Origin: a virus
Direction: 5' to 3' (one strand)
Length of the DNA: 38,024 nucleotides
Virus record (IMG/VR): IMGVR_UViG_3300034061_003894
Location: 1-38,024 of that record
Shown: in pieces, positions 20,499 through 29,435 of the stretch
Layout: the number at the start of each line of letters is the position of its first letter
How positions within the stretch are numbered: the stretch's first letter is position 1
The notes under the pieces: generated by a model
The model's database searches: none
Told to the model about the DNA's origin: nothing
The model's input: only the letters and a program-made list of their open reading frames with translations
Made by a program: the position numbers and the translations under genes

Positions 20499-20948
20499 TC
20501 ACTGGATGCCGCGCAGGTACGTCGTGCCGGTCAGGCCGCGCACGGCCGTTAGCTGCTGCCGGCGCGGCGCGACCCCCGGCGCGGCGATGGCGACGTGGCA
20601 CCAGGCGCCGAACTCGCTGATGACCTGGTCGAACGGCAAGTCGAGCGCGACGATCATCAGGCACACTTCGCGCGGCGGCAGGCCGGGGGCGATGATGTCG
20701 GCCGCCCGGCCGTGCATGTGCGCGCTGTTCGAGGCCCCGCCGATCGCGCGGTTCACGTCCGGGCTGCGGTAGCCGCTCGACACGACGATCGCGCGGCCGA
20801 GGTGGTCGCGCAGCGGCTGGAGAACCGTGCGCGCGAGCCGCTGCAGGTCGGCGACGACGCCGGCCGGCGGGCGGTTGTCGAGGCCCATGCGCGTCGCGGT
20901 CTGCGAGAGCACGAACTCGGACAGGTCGAACGACGGCGAGAGCTTCAC
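20499..20948 (-). CDS. endolysin, M15-family peptidase
   Basis: The GTG start at 20948 overlaps the stop of the 35-aa gene (GTGA); the longer frame to 20984 is less likely. The 149-aa product fits the M15_3-type D,D-carboxypeptidase or endopeptidase: SSGYRSPDVNRAIGG near 57-71, zinc ligands in the SAHMHGRAAD motif (H77, D84) and H118 in WCHVA. It would cleave peptidoglycan peptide bonds. No signal peptide is seen, so release depends on the holin. Position between XhlA-like and holin genes confirms the lysis cassette. Confidence 0.85.
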   Translation of the reverse strand: MKLSPSFDLSEFVLSQTATRMGLDNRPPAGVVADLQRLARTVLQPLRDHLGRAIVVSSGYRSPDVNRAIGGASNSAHMHGRAADIIAPGLPPREVCLMIVALDLPFDQVISEFGAWCHVAIAAPGVAPRRQQLTAVRGLTGTTYLRGIQ

Positions 20949-21052
20949 AGCCGCTTGATCCAGTTGATCCACGCGACGCCGCACAGCAGAGACACGAGCA
21001 CCGCGAAGTCGATCAGCGCGTCGACGATGGGTCCGAAACCGCTCACCACCAT
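20945..21052 (-). CDS. 35-aa single-span membrane peptide
   Basis: A frame starting MVVSGFGP (ATG at 21052, with a GTG alternative at 21046 overlapping the prior stop) encodes one hydrophobic stretch (IVDALIDFAVLVSLLCGVAW) and a basic end (WIKRL). It overlaps both neighbours. It could be a second small holin or a pinholin-like accessory. Short and unannotated by common cutoffs; translation is inferred from the chain of overlaps. Confidence 0.5.
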   Translation of the reverse strand: MVVSGFGPIVDALIDFAVLVSLLCGVAWINWIKRL

Positions 21053-21285
21053 TTCAGCCCCTTTCCAGCCAGGTAGCCGCCGACCAGCACCGTCAGCCAG
21101 CGCGCGAGCCGGCCGATCACCGACGCGCCCTTGATGAGCTCGACGATCTCGCTTGTGTCGCGCTTGATCTGCTCGGTCGTCTTGGTGTTCTGCGCGAGCA
21201 GACCTTCCATCTCCGTTACGCGCACCCTCATGTCGCCCACCGTCACCTCGAGCGCCCGCAGCCTTTCCTGGTGATCCTCGGTCAT
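21043..21285 (-). CDS. XhlA-like coiled-coil/membrane protein of the lysis cassette
   Basis: The start at 21285 (MTEDHQERLRALEV) is chosen over a long Arg-rich upstream frame. Of 80 residues, 1-50 are a charged coiled coil (RVRVTEMEGLLAQN, EIVELIKGAS) and about 57-74 are one membrane helix (ARWLTVLVGGYLAGKGL). The profile matches XhlA-type proteins that assist holin or haemolysin-like lysis. It overlaps the gene before it by one base and the small peptide after it by 10 bases. Confidence 0.65.
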   Translation of the reverse strand: MTEDHQERLRALEVTVGDMRVRVTEMEGLLAQNTKTTEQIKRDTSEIVELIKGASVIGRLARWLTVLVGGYLAGKGLKWW

Positions 21286-21659
21286 CAGAACCCCACTCTC
21301 ACGCCGAACACGATTCGATTGCGCGCGACGGTCACGAGACCGACGGCGACGTACCCCAGCAGCAGCCCGCGCCGATGCTCCGGCAGAGCGTGCGCGACGA
21401 CTCCCATCAGCAGCGCGGTGCCGACGAAGTACGCGTTGACGTCGCCCCTGCTCGGGTACGGCCCGAGGATCGGATTGGTCTCGTGCAGGCCGTTGTGCGG
21501 CTTGATGATGTGCAGCGTCTGCGACCAGTCGGCGACGTGCAGCGCGAGCGCAGTGGCCGCTAGCGCGCGGTCGGTGTCGTTCCACTCGGACGCGCGGGCG
21601 CCAGAAACGACGAGGGCCGCAACAGCGGCCCCGGCGAGGTAGCGGCGGATGCGGCTCAT
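21285..21659 (-). CDS. phage membrane protein with signal/anchor helix (124 aa)
   Basis: The start at 21659 overlaps the fiber gene stop by ATGA. A basic N-terminus and hydrophobic stretch (YLAGAAVAALVVSGARA) look like a signal peptide or anchor. There are further hydrophobic helices (near 75-92 and 98-112) between polar parts. A HVADWSQT and HETNPILGPYPS region matches a recurring phage family of unknown function near lysis genes. It may span the membrane two or three times. It may affect envelope disruption; that is inferred. Confidence 0.65.
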   Translation of the reverse strand: MSRIRRYLAGAAVAALVVSGARASEWNDTDRALAATALALHVADWSQTLHIIKPHNGLHETNPILGPYPSRGDVNAYFVGTALLMGVVAHALPEHRRGLLLGYVAVGLVTVARNRIVFGVRVGF

Positions 21660-24313
21660 TGACGGATGAACCGCGCCCACGGCGACTCGACCGGCGCCGT
21701 CGCGGTCGCGGCGATGGTCACGTAGTAGGACGCCTCGGCGTACCCGTACGCGTTCTCCGCGCGGACCGTGAACGCATGGCCGCCGGCCAGCGTCGGCGTG
21801 CCGCTGATGACGCCCGTCGAGCCCGCGATCGACAGCCCGGTCGGCAGCGCCCCCGAGACGATCGTGCGCGTGATCGTGCCGGTGCCGGTCGCGGCGACGG
21901 TCGCGCTGTAGGCGACGCCCACCGTGCCGCCGGGCAGCGTCGTCGTCGTGATCGTCGGCGCCGAGCCCGCCGCACCGACCACGATCGACAGCGAGCGGGT
22001 CGCGGTGCGGCCGATCGCGTCGGTGACCTGCACCGTGAACGACGAGGTCGCGGCCGTCGTCGGCGTGCCGCTGATCGTGTTGCCCGACAGCACGAGGCCG
22101 GCGGGCAGCGTGCCGCTGCTGATCGACCACAGGAACGGAGCGACGCCGGATGCGGCGAGCGCCTGCGAGTACGCGACGCCGACGACGGCGTTCGGCAGCG
22201 CGGCCGTCGTGACCGACGCGCCGGCGACGACCTGCAGCGTGAGCGTCCGATCGGTCGTCCCGGCCGAGCTCGTCGCGCGGAACACGATCGAGTAGCTGGC
22301 CTCGCCGCCGGTGATCGCGCTGGAGTTCGAGAGCACGCCGGCGCTCGAGCAGGCCAGCCACGACGGAGCGCCCGAGATAATCGAGAACGTCGGCGCGGGC
22401 GAGCCTGTCGCGAGAAGCTGCGCGGAGTAGCTCGCGCCAACCGTCGCGGTCGGGATGCTGGTCGCGTCGCCCCAGACCGGCGCGCTGTTCGCGTCGCGGT
22501 TCTTCGGCTCGACGTTCTTCTTCGATGAGCCGTTGAGCTTTGCGAACACGTTCGGCTTCGTCGGCAAGCCGGGCAGCAGCGAGAAGATCGTCCCGCCGCT
22601 GCTGCCACTTCCGAGCGCGCCGCTGCTGACGATCGCGCGCGCGATCACGCCGGCGATCTTGTCCGCGCCGGACTGGTTGAGATGGATGTCGCGCGCATTG
22701 ATTCCGGGGTTGAACCAGTAGTCGACCTCCGCGTAGCCGCTTCCCGTGCCGCCGGTCGCCTCCCAGTAGGACGGCACCGGCGGCGGGCTCGAGCGCAGGT
22801 CGGTCGCACTGAGCGAGTAGGTCGAGATGTCGTTGTAAGTGGTGGCCGGAGACCAGTTCGCGAGCGGCGGCTGCAGGCCGGGATCTTCCCAGTGCGAATT
22901 GGTCGCGGTCGAGCCGGCGCCGCCCTTGCCGATCGACACCGCTCCGACGTGCGTCCAGTCGTTCGACCGGAGCAGCTTCCACCTGCCCGATGAGCCGTCC
23001 ATCATCCCGTAAGGCCAGCCCCACCGGTCATACCGAGCGCCGCCGAGAGACGATGCGATGTCCATGCCCGTCTTGACGAGGAATCGCGCCTGCGCGCGAT
23101 CGTCGACGCCGTTCGGGTTGATGAGCGCGAGCCGGGCCTGCACGCCCCAGACGTAGCACTCCGCGTTCGCCATCAGGTCGCGGTTCCAGCCGCCGACGAA
23201 CGTCAGGATGCCGCGCGACGGGTTGGTGTCGACCGGCCAGACCTCGATGCCCCAGTTGCCGTCGGGCTTGATCCACGAGGTGATGCCATCGTCACGCCAG
23301 CCGACCGCGTAGGTGCCGAAGCCCGTGCTCTGGTCACGCGGCAGCGACGGGCTGTAGTCGTTCGGCGCACCCATTCGCGCGCCCTCGAAGAACCAGTCCC
23401 ACCCGCCGCCTACGCGCTTCGCCCCCGCGTAGCCGTTGCGAATCTCGATACAGGTGTTCGTCGACGCGTGCCCCGGCGCGGGGTAGCCCCAGAACCACGG
23501 GACCACGGCCGCCGCGCTGGTGGTGAAGCGGTTGACGCCGCCGACGACGGACTCCGCAGTCGGGTCCATCGACGTGCTGCCGCCGCCCGCGCCGTACGGG
23601 TACGGGGGATTCCGTGCCCACTGCCCGTTGAAGTCGGCGATCGACTTCCACGAGGTCAGCAGCGAGCCGCCGGCAGGATTCTGGATCAGGCCGCCGCCGA
23701 GCACGGTCGTGCCGTCCGGCGCCTGCTGCACGTCGGCGAGCAGCTCCTCGATGAACGCGCTCTGGCTTGCCCCGGTGTACGCCGCAAGGTCCGCGAGCAC
23801 GCGCGTCGTGCCGTTGGCGAGCGCGCGGATCTTCGCGTTGATCGCGCCGTACTCGGCATAGCTGCCGCCGGTCTGCGCCTCGGTCTTGCCGGGCTCCGGG
23901 TGCAGCGTGCAGATGACGACCTTCCTGCTTGACCACGCGCCGGTCTGGATCGCGTCGAGCAAGGTCTCGAACTTGGTGGCGATCGACGCGGTCGCCTGAT
24001 AGACGTCGTTCCAGCCGATGTACAGGACGATCAGGTCGGGCGACGGGAAGCTGGTCTTGAGCGACGACAGCCGGTCGGTGATGTTGTTGCCGTTGGACCC
24101 GGTGTTGTCCATTCGCGCGCCGCCCCACGCCGCGCAGTCGCCGTCGCTGCCGCCGCTTGCCGGCGGGCGGTTCTCGGGGCCGATGAAGTCAAGCCCGTCG
24201 ATGCCGGCCGACACGAGCAGCGTGTAGAGCGTGCCGCGGAACGTCCGGTAGCCGCCGGGCGTGGAGTCGCTGCCCGCCGTCAGCGAGTCGCCGATGCACA
24301 GGATCGTCGGCAC
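21656..24313 (-). CDS. SGNH-esterase tail fiber with Ig-like repeats (885 aa)
   Basis: A GTG start at 24313. The N-terminus is an SGNH/GDSL hydrolase: block I GDSLTAG (S10), an oxyanion Asn in IGWND (N102), and block V DIHLNQSG (D542, H544). Between N102 and D542 lies an insertion of about 340 residues (roughly 200-530), rich in aromatic and Gly residues, like a carbohydrate- or host-binding module. Three tandem Ig-like (He_PIG type) repeats follow from about 611 to 880, each with a V-G-x-x-Y-S/T and L-P-x-G-L pattern. Such enzymes deacetylate or degrade surface glycans, giving host recognition. Its location after gene J and before lysis genes fits a side tail fiber. Confidence 0.8.
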   Translation of the reverse strand: MPTILCIGDSLTAGSDSTPGGYRTFRGTLYTLLVSAGIDGLDFIGPENRPPASGGSDGDCAAWGGARMDNTGSNGNNITDRLSSLKTSFPSPDLIVLYIGWNDVYQATASIATKFETLLDAIQTGAWSSRKVVICTLHPEPGKTEAQTGGSYAEYGAINAKIRALANGTTRVLADLAAYTGASQSAFIEELLADVQQAPDGTTVLGGGLIQNPAGGSLLTSWKSIADFNGQWARNPPYPYGAGGGSTSMDPTAESVVGGVNRFTTSAAAVVPWFWGYPAPGHASTNTCIEIRNGYAGAKRVGGGWDWFFEGARMGAPNDYSPSLPRDQSTGFGTYAVGWRDDGITSWIKPDGNWGIEVWPVDTNPSRGILTFVGGWNRDLMANAECYVWGVQARLALINPNGVDDRAQARFLVKTGMDIASSLGGARYDRWGWPYGMMDGSSGRWKLLRSNDWTHVGAVSIGKGGAGSTATNSHWEDPGLQPPLANWSPATTYNDISTYSLSATDLRSSPPPVPSYWEATGGTGSGYAEVDYWFNPGINARDIHLNQSGADKIAGVIARAIVSSGALGSGSSGGTIFSLLPGLPTKPNVFAKLNGSSKKNVEPKNRDANSAPVWGDATSIPTATVGASYSAQLLATGSPAPTFSIISGAPSWLACSSAGVLSNSSAITGGEASYSIVFRATSSAGTTDRTLTLQVVAGASVTTAALPNAVVGVAYSQALAASGVAPFLWSISSGTLPAGLVLSGNTISGTPTTAATSSFTVQVTDAIGRTATRSLSIVVGAAGSAPTITTTTLPGGTVGVAYSATVAATGTGTITRTIVSGALPTGLSIAGSTGVISGTPTLAGGHAFTVRAENAYGYAEASYYVTIAATATAPVESPWARFIRQ

Positions 24314-24314
24314 G

Positions 24315-25292
24315 TCAGACCGCCCGCACCGTGCCGACCATGAACCCGGTCGTCAGCGTGCCGCTGGGCTGGTAGCCCATCACGTTGTAATTGTCGCCGG
24401 CGACCGCGCCGGCCGGGGCGTCGGAGAACACGAGCTTTCCGCTTGAAATGCTCGCGGCGTAGCCCGTCCACCGCTTCTTCGCCGCTGCGTCGAGCGGATC
24501 GCCCGACCACGCCCAGAACGTCCAGCCGGTCGTGCTGGTGATGTCGGTGGTGTCGATGTCGTCGATCTCGAGCCGCAGCGTCGTGGTCGACTGCTTGAGC
24601 GTCACGATCGCCGCGACCGCCGTCTGCGCGTTGGCGTACGTCCAGGTCGCCGACGGCCCGGTGGTCGCGGTGACCTCCTTGTAGGCGGACTGGCCGACGA
24701 CCTGAATGCTGTTGTCCGTCGAGCCTTGGAGGATCGTGAACGTGCTCGGCGGGCTGCCCGACCCGCTGCTGCTGCCGTTCCACGAGTACGCGAGCCGCGT
24801 GCCGATTGCGGCGATCACGACCTCGCTCGACTGCGCGAGCGTCGCGGTCGGGCCGGTCGTCAGGGTCGTCGCGGTGTTGATCGCGTAATCAGTGTCGGTC
24901 TTGTCGACGGCGGACGACGTGGCGATGCCGCTCCACTCGTCCATGTGCGACCACACGTACAGCGCGTCGGTGTACGCGAATGTCGGCTTCCCGATCGTCG
25001 TGCCGGCCGAGACGTTGAGCGCGACCCAGATCGTGACCTCGAGGCACCACACGCCGCCGTCGTCGAGCCGCTGCGAGCGCGCGGCGAGCGTCCAGGTGTT
25101 CGCCGCAGAGCCGCCGATGGTCGTGCCGTAGCCGCTGACGATGTTGCTCGCGCTGCCCGATGCGCGGTGTGCGTAGACGATCGCGACAAGGCAGTTACCC
25201 GCGACGACGCCGCTGATGGTCGCGCCGTCGACCGCGCTCGACGCGATGTTCTCCTGCCGGATGAGGTTCGATTGGCGTACGGGACCGGGCAT
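24315..25292 (-). CDS. tail-associated protein (325 aa)
   Basis: Ser/Thr/Gly-rich, beta-strand-dominated, with no membrane segment. Residues 30-250 look like one or two jelly-roll modules. The C-terminal 75 residues (LRLEIDDIDTTDIT and following) may form a separate sandwich. It lies between J and the SGNH fiber and is separated from them by 9 bases and one base. In many siphophages this slot encodes a fiber or tail-tip accessory. No family recognised. Confidence 0.65.
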   Translation of the reverse strand: MPGPVRQSNLIRQENIASSAVDGATISGVVAGNCLVAIVYAHRASGSASNIVSGYGTTIGGSAANTWTLAARSQRLDDGGVWCLEVTIWVALNVSAGTTIGKPTFAYTDALYVWSHMDEWSGIATSSAVDKTDTDYAINTATTLTTGPTATLAQSSEVVIAAIGTRLAYSWNGSSSGSGSPPSTFTILQGSTDNSIQVVGQSAYKEVTATTGPSATWTYANAQTAVAAIVTLKQSTTTLRLEIDDIDTTDITSTTGWTFWAWSGDPLDAAAKKRWTGYAASISSGKLVFSDAPAGAVAGDNYNVMGYQPSGTLTTGFMVGTVRAV

Positions 25293-25301
25293 TCGTGGGC
25301 C

Positions 25302-28300
25302 TCAGCGAGCGATGTCGAAGTTCACGGTCAACGCGTTGAACGAGACGACCTGCGAGATCGTCCCGGTCGGCAGCATCGCCGCGAACCGAATCAGGTAGCG
25401 AGTGCCGCCGGCGTTCACCAACGGCGCAGGCAGCAGGAAGGAGAACGTCGCGTCGAAGCCGGCCTTGTAAGGCGTGGTCGAGTTCGATGCGGTCGCGGGG
25501 ATGTGGATGAGCGTGCGCGAGTCGCTGTTGATCGTCTCGGCGCCGATGAGCTGCACGCGGCCCATGACCTCGCACGATCCGGCGGTGTTGTCCGAAAACT
25601 GCGCGACGTTGCCGGTGACCGTGACCAGCATCCGGCGGCCGGTGCCGTCGAAGTTTGCGACCGACGCGTCGGCGCCGACGGCGGTCCACTCGTTCTTCAC
25701 CGACCCGGAGATTGAGCCGAACGACAGGATCACCGGCGAGTCGATGCGCCTCGTCGCGCCCGGGTCGATGTCCGCGCCGCCGACCGTCCGCAGCGGCCCG
25801 TCCGTCCATGGCGAGAGATCGACCTGGCCGTCGAGCGCCGGGCCGAGATACCACCGCGTCGCGTACACGAGCGACGCGTCGCCCGCAGTCCCGCCCGAGC
25901 GGCCGTACTTGCGGACGAACACGACCGCGCGCGCCGCGCCGGCCGGAACCGTCGTGAACCCACCGCGCCGGTGGTACTGCGCGAGCGTCTGCAGCGTCGC
26001 CTCGGGCGAGACGGTGCCCGGCCCCCACAGCAGGTGCTCGGTCAGGTACGAGCCGTCCTGCCGGTAGAACGACACGCGCACGTCCGCCGTGCATCGGTGC
26101 GTCGACAGGTACACGGAGCCCTCGATGCGCTGCCCGGGCTCGACGAGCACCATCCTCGGCGTGTTGCCGACGAAAGCGTCCTGCACGCCGTTGGCGGGCC
26201 GATCGCCCTCCTCGTGCAGGTGCAGGCCGGCGCCCTTGCCGTCGGGCAAGCCCGTAAGCACGTACTGCGCCCCGGCGACGCCGATGCGCGTGTGCCTCAA
26301 TTCGAGGTTCGGGCCGGTCGGCGCGAACCAGCCCTCGGTGCCGTTGTAGCAGGTGGCGTTCTCGACCCAGTTCGCCGCGACGATGCCGGCCGCGTTCGGC
26401 TGCGTGACCGCCGACACGACATAGGAGGGCCGCCAGAAAGTCGCCGAGCGCGCGCCCACGCCGTTGACCGCCTGCAGGTAGACGTTGAGCACGTCGCCTG
26501 CGACGACGCCCTCGATCCACACGTAGGACGCACCGATCGGCGCGCGGATGCGCTGGTACTCGAGGTCGGGCGCGCGCTTCCAGAACACCTCGACGTACAC
26601 GTCGTCCTGCGCGGGAACGGTCCACGCGACCTCGACGTACGGCGCGTATGTGCCGTCGGCGCGCGCATACCAGGTCGTTGTGTCGCTCTTGAACGCAACG
26701 CCCGCCGGCACCGCGACGAACCGAGGGTCGGCGAGCGCGGTGTTAGGCGCGGGATCGGGCGTGGTCGCCTCGCTGAAAGCCCACGAATAGATCGCGCTCG
26801 CGTCCTCCTGCAGCGTCAGCCGCACCGTCGTCAGCGACTGGAACTCGCGCCGCAAGACGCGGAACACCTTGGTCGTCCAGCCGTAGCGCGCGATGCTCAG
26901 GCGGCAGGTGTCGCCCGGCTGCAGCGCGTAGGCACTGAGCTTGAACGTCGATTGGATCGTGAGCGCCTGGCGCGCGCGGAACAGGAGCAGCTTCGCGATG
27001 CGCTGCGCGCGGCGCGCGTCGTCGACCATGTCGAGGTCGATCTCGCGGTAGATCGTCTCGCCGTCCTCGGCGGCGTAGGTGCTCGACGCGTAGGGCGGGA
27101 AGTCGGTCACCTGGTACAGCTGCGCCGGGTCGCGGTAGCGGCCCCGGACAGCGTTGAACAGGTCGCGGCGGTTCGCGCGCGCCTGGATGCTGATCTCGCC
27201 GCCCGCGAGGTCGCCCTCGTCGAGGTCGAGGGTCGGCGTGACGTACGCGCCCGCGCGGATCGTCCACTTCCCGGCGCTGTAGACCGCGATGCCGACCATC
27301 GAGTCGAGGATGGCCTCGAGGTTCGCGCGGCGCTCGGTCTCGGTCGACAGCACGCCGGCGCACACGTAGCGCTTCTGCGTGCCCGAGCCTGCGTCCGTCG
27401 GCACGGTCTCGTCGCACACGTTCGCGGCGGATGCCACGCTCGGCCAGTCGATCTCGCTCGACGCGCAGCCGAAACCGAGCTCCGCGCGCAGGTAGTCCGC
27501 CGCGCACAGCGCTGGGTTGTCGGAGTACGCCCAGGTGCTAGGCGTGTCGGCGCGCTGTGAGCCGCTGCCGCCGTTGGTCGAGTCGGCACGCGGGTCGTAG
27601 ACCTTCTTGCCGCGCACGATCGCCGAGACGGCCGGGAAGCCCGTTGCGTACAGCGTCTCGTCCCAGATTGTCAGGACGTGCAGCCGCGCGACGTTGTTGC
27701 CGACCGCTGTCGACGCCCACTCGCCGCCCGACCACGTTTCGAGGTTCGTGTCGCGCTCGCCGGCCGACGTGCCGAGGAACGCCCAGACGGCCGCCTTCGC
27801 CTCGCCGCGCTCGACGCGATAGGTGACCGTGATCGGGTGCCCGGCGGTCTCGGCGGTCGAGATCGTGACGACATTGCCCGCGACGCTGTACTGCGAGGGC
27901 GTGAGCACCGTGTATGCGACATCGCGGACCACTGGGAGGCCGCCGTTGTCGTCGACGATCGCTTCACCCCACGCGACGGTGTCGACCGCGATAAGCGTGC
28001 CGCCGTTGAGCGGCAGCGTGATCGTCTGGCCGGTGCCGGTGCCCGCCACGAGCACGGAGTCCGACATCGGCCGCGACGCCATGTACGGCGAGCCGGTCGT
28101 CACGTAGCCGCCCGACCACGGCGCGATCGACTGGTCGTTGAACCAGACCGCGTCGACCGCAGTGATCTCGTGCCCAGCCAGCGGGATGACGTGCGACACC
28201 CGCTCGCGCCGGTCGCCGTGCGCGCGGTGGTAGATGATCGGCCCCGACACCCGCGTCGAGCCGTAGACGATCGTGCGAGCCGCGTCGGACTGTCGCACGG

Positions 28301-28460
28301 GCGTCGTGCGGTCCTGCAGCGACGCGTTGGCCTGCCGCGCAGCCTTGCGCGCTTGGCTCTGCGCGCGAGCAGCGCCGACGACGACGATCGCGGCCTGCAC
28401 ATAGGCCATCGTCGAGATGGTGGCCGCGTAGGTCGCGGCGGCTGCGATCACCGGCGCCAT
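25302..28460 (-). CDS. tail-tip / central fiber protein, gpJ-like (TipJ family)
   Basis: The 1052-aa protein is close to lambda gpJ in length (1132 aa). It forms the tip of the tail tube and contacts the receptor. Residues 1-60 are hydrophobic then basic, the usual N-terminus. Residues 60-600 contain hub-like motifs (QSDAARTIVYGSTRVSGPII near 57-76; LDEGDLAGGEISIQARANRR near 415) that the TipJ family shares. The middle includes an FN3-like segment (YVEVAWTVPAQDDVYVEVFW, 620-650). The C-terminal 250 residues are beta-rich and likely host-specific. It follows the NlpC/P60-position gene directly. Confidence 0.85.
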   Translation of the reverse strand: MAPVIAAAATYAATISTMAYVQAAIVVVGAARAQSQARKAARQANASLQDRTTPVRQSDAARTIVYGSTRVSGPIIYHRAHGDRRERVSHVIPLAGHEITAVDAVWFNDQSIAPWSGGYVTTGSPYMASRPMSDSVLVAGTGTGQTITLPLNGGTLIAVDTVAWGEAIVDDNGGLPVVRDVAYTVLTPSQYSVAGNVVTISTAETAGHPITVTYRVERGEAKAAVWAFLGTSAGERDTNLETWSGGEWASTAVGNNVARLHVLTIWDETLYATGFPAVSAIVRGKKVYDPRADSTNGGSGSQRADTPSTWAYSDNPALCAADYLRAELGFGCASSEIDWPSVASAANVCDETVPTDAGSGTQKRYVCAGVLSTETERRANLEAILDSMVGIAVYSAGKWTIRAGAYVTPTLDLDEGDLAGGEISIQARANRRDLFNAVRGRYRDPAQLYQVTDFPPYASSTYAAEDGETIYREIDLDMVDDARRAQRIAKLLLFRARQALTIQSTFKLSAYALQPGDTCRLSIARYGWTTKVFRVLRREFQSLTTVRLTLQEDASAIYSWAFSEATTPDPAPNTALADPRFVAVPAGVAFKSDTTTWYARADGTYAPYVEVAWTVPAQDDVYVEVFWKRAPDLEYQRIRAPIGASYVWIEGVVAGDVLNVYLQAVNGVGARSATFWRPSYVVSAVTQPNAAGIVAANWVENATCYNGTEGWFAPTGPNLELRHTRIGVAGAQYVLTGLPDGKGAGLHLHEEGDRPANGVQDAFVGNTPRMVLVEPGQRIEGSVYLSTHRCTADVRVSFYRQDGSYLTEHLLWGPGTVSPEATLQTLAQYHRRGGFTTVPAGAARAVVFVRKYGRSGGTAGDASLVYATRWYLGPALDGQVDLSPWTDGPLRTVGGADIDPGATRRIDSPVILSFGSISGSVKNEWTAVGADASVANFDGTGRRMLVTVTGNVAQFSDNTAGSCEVMGRVQLIGAETINSDSRTLIHIPATASNSTTPYKAGFDATFSFLLPAPLVNAGGTRYLIRFAAMLPTGTISQVVSFNALTVNFDIAR

Positions 28461-28461
28461 C

Positions 28462-28848
28462 TCACACCCTCCACGCCGCGATCACAAGCGCCATCGGCAC
28501 CACCACCAGGCCGTCCGGTCCCGGTCCTGCTGCGTCGGCACCGATGCACACCGCCACCGACTCCCGGCCGGCGAGGTCGACGAGCACCAGGTCTCCGCGC
28601 CGCGCAAACGCCGGCACGATCTCCGGGCCGAACACGTCGTCAACGCGGTCGCGCAGGCTGCGCTCCTCGAGCATCCGCACGGCATCGCGTGCCGACTCCA
28701 CGCGCGGCATCTCGACCGGCTGGCCGGTCATCGCCTCGACAGCCCCGGCCGCGAACGCCGCGCACGAGTGCGACGCCCAGCAGAACGGCACGTCGCGCTG
28801 CGACTCCAGGTAGTCCGAGAGCCGCTCGGGCCAGTCCTCGCGCCTCAT
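28462..28848 (-). CDS. tail-tip peptidase-position protein, DUF6950/NlpC-like (128 aa)
   Basis: The start at 28848 is set by an ATGA overlap with the upstream gene. The protein lies where tail-tip NlpC/P60 peptidases are found, just before J. It shows DWPERLSDYLES, then a Cys-containing segment FCWASHSCAAFAAGAVEAMTG that resembles the active-site helix (the first or second Cys as nucleophile). A His is not obvious in the usual place; GDLVLVDLAGRESVAVCIG is the following barrel, and the catalytic His of NlpC/P60 may be lost. It might be a structural relative. Confidence 0.7.
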   Translation of the reverse strand: MRREDWPERLSDYLESQRDVPFCWASHSCAAFAAGAVEAMTGQPVEMPRVESARDAVRMLEERSLRDRVDDVFGPEIVPAFARRGDLVLVDLAGRESVAVCIGADAAGPGPDGLVVVPMALVIAAWRV

Positions 28849-29435
28849 CGCCGCTGCGCCTCCGCGCTCGGGAACACGATCAGCCGCTCGGACATCGCGG
28901 ACACGTAGGCGAAGAAACTGTCCGTCGCGTGAAAGCGCCGCTGGTCCTGATCGGTGTAGCGACGCACGCTCGCGCCCAGCAGCGAGGCCATCCGCGACTC
29001 GGCCGTGCAGGAGACGACCGTCACCACCTCGCCGCCGTCGTCGGTGGACTCGAGCAGCGCCGGGGCGTCCAGCCGACCTTGGAACTCGACCGGCGGCGTG
29101 CCGATGAGCGCCATCGTCGCGGGGTCGAGCAGCCCCAGCCACAGCGTCACGCGGCGGCCCTGCGACTGCGTGGCGAGCGCCTGCGACACGCGCGAGGACG
29201 ACACGCCGGACAAGATGAACCGCACGCCGTTCGACTCGACCGCGTCGGACTCCTCGATCGGCTCGATCTGCACCGCGTCGCCGATCGCCTTCCAACTGTT
29301 GCCGTTCCACGCCATGTCCGCGCCGGCCGTGACGTAGCGCTCGAGCCCTTCGGCCCAGTCGACCTCGGCGAACAGCACCGGCAGCGCGAACGCAGCGTCG
29401 AGCGCCGCTTGCTGCGAGACCGAGATCGACCTCAC
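28845..29435 (-). CDS. tail assembly protein at the tail tip (196 aa)
   Basis: The GTG at 29435 overlaps the preceding stop (GTGA). Residues 18-110 look like the hub-type domain of proteins that follow the tape measure in siphophages: FAEVDWAEGLERYVTAGADM, NSWKAIGDAVQIEPIEES, then GRRVTLWLGLLDP. The C-terminus has an acidic-aromatic tail. Such proteins sit between the tape measure and the NlpC gene (similar in role to lambda L/M or DUF2163-type). The family name is uncertain. Confidence 0.65.
   Translation of the reverse strand: MRSISVSQQAALDAAFALPVLFAEVDWAEGLERYVTAGADMAWNGNSWKAIGDAVQIEPIEESDAVESNGVRFILSGVSSSRVSQALATQSQGRRVTLWLGLLDPATMALIGTPPVEFQGRLDAPALLESTDDGGEVVTVVSCTAESRMASLLGASVRRYTDQDQRRFHATDSFFAYVSAMSERLIVFPSAEAQRR

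Noticed and set aside
21285-23024. 579-aa minus-strand ORF
   Set aside because: Frame-shifted read-through of the SGNH fiber gene; only its last 124 codons (from 21659) are a real gene.
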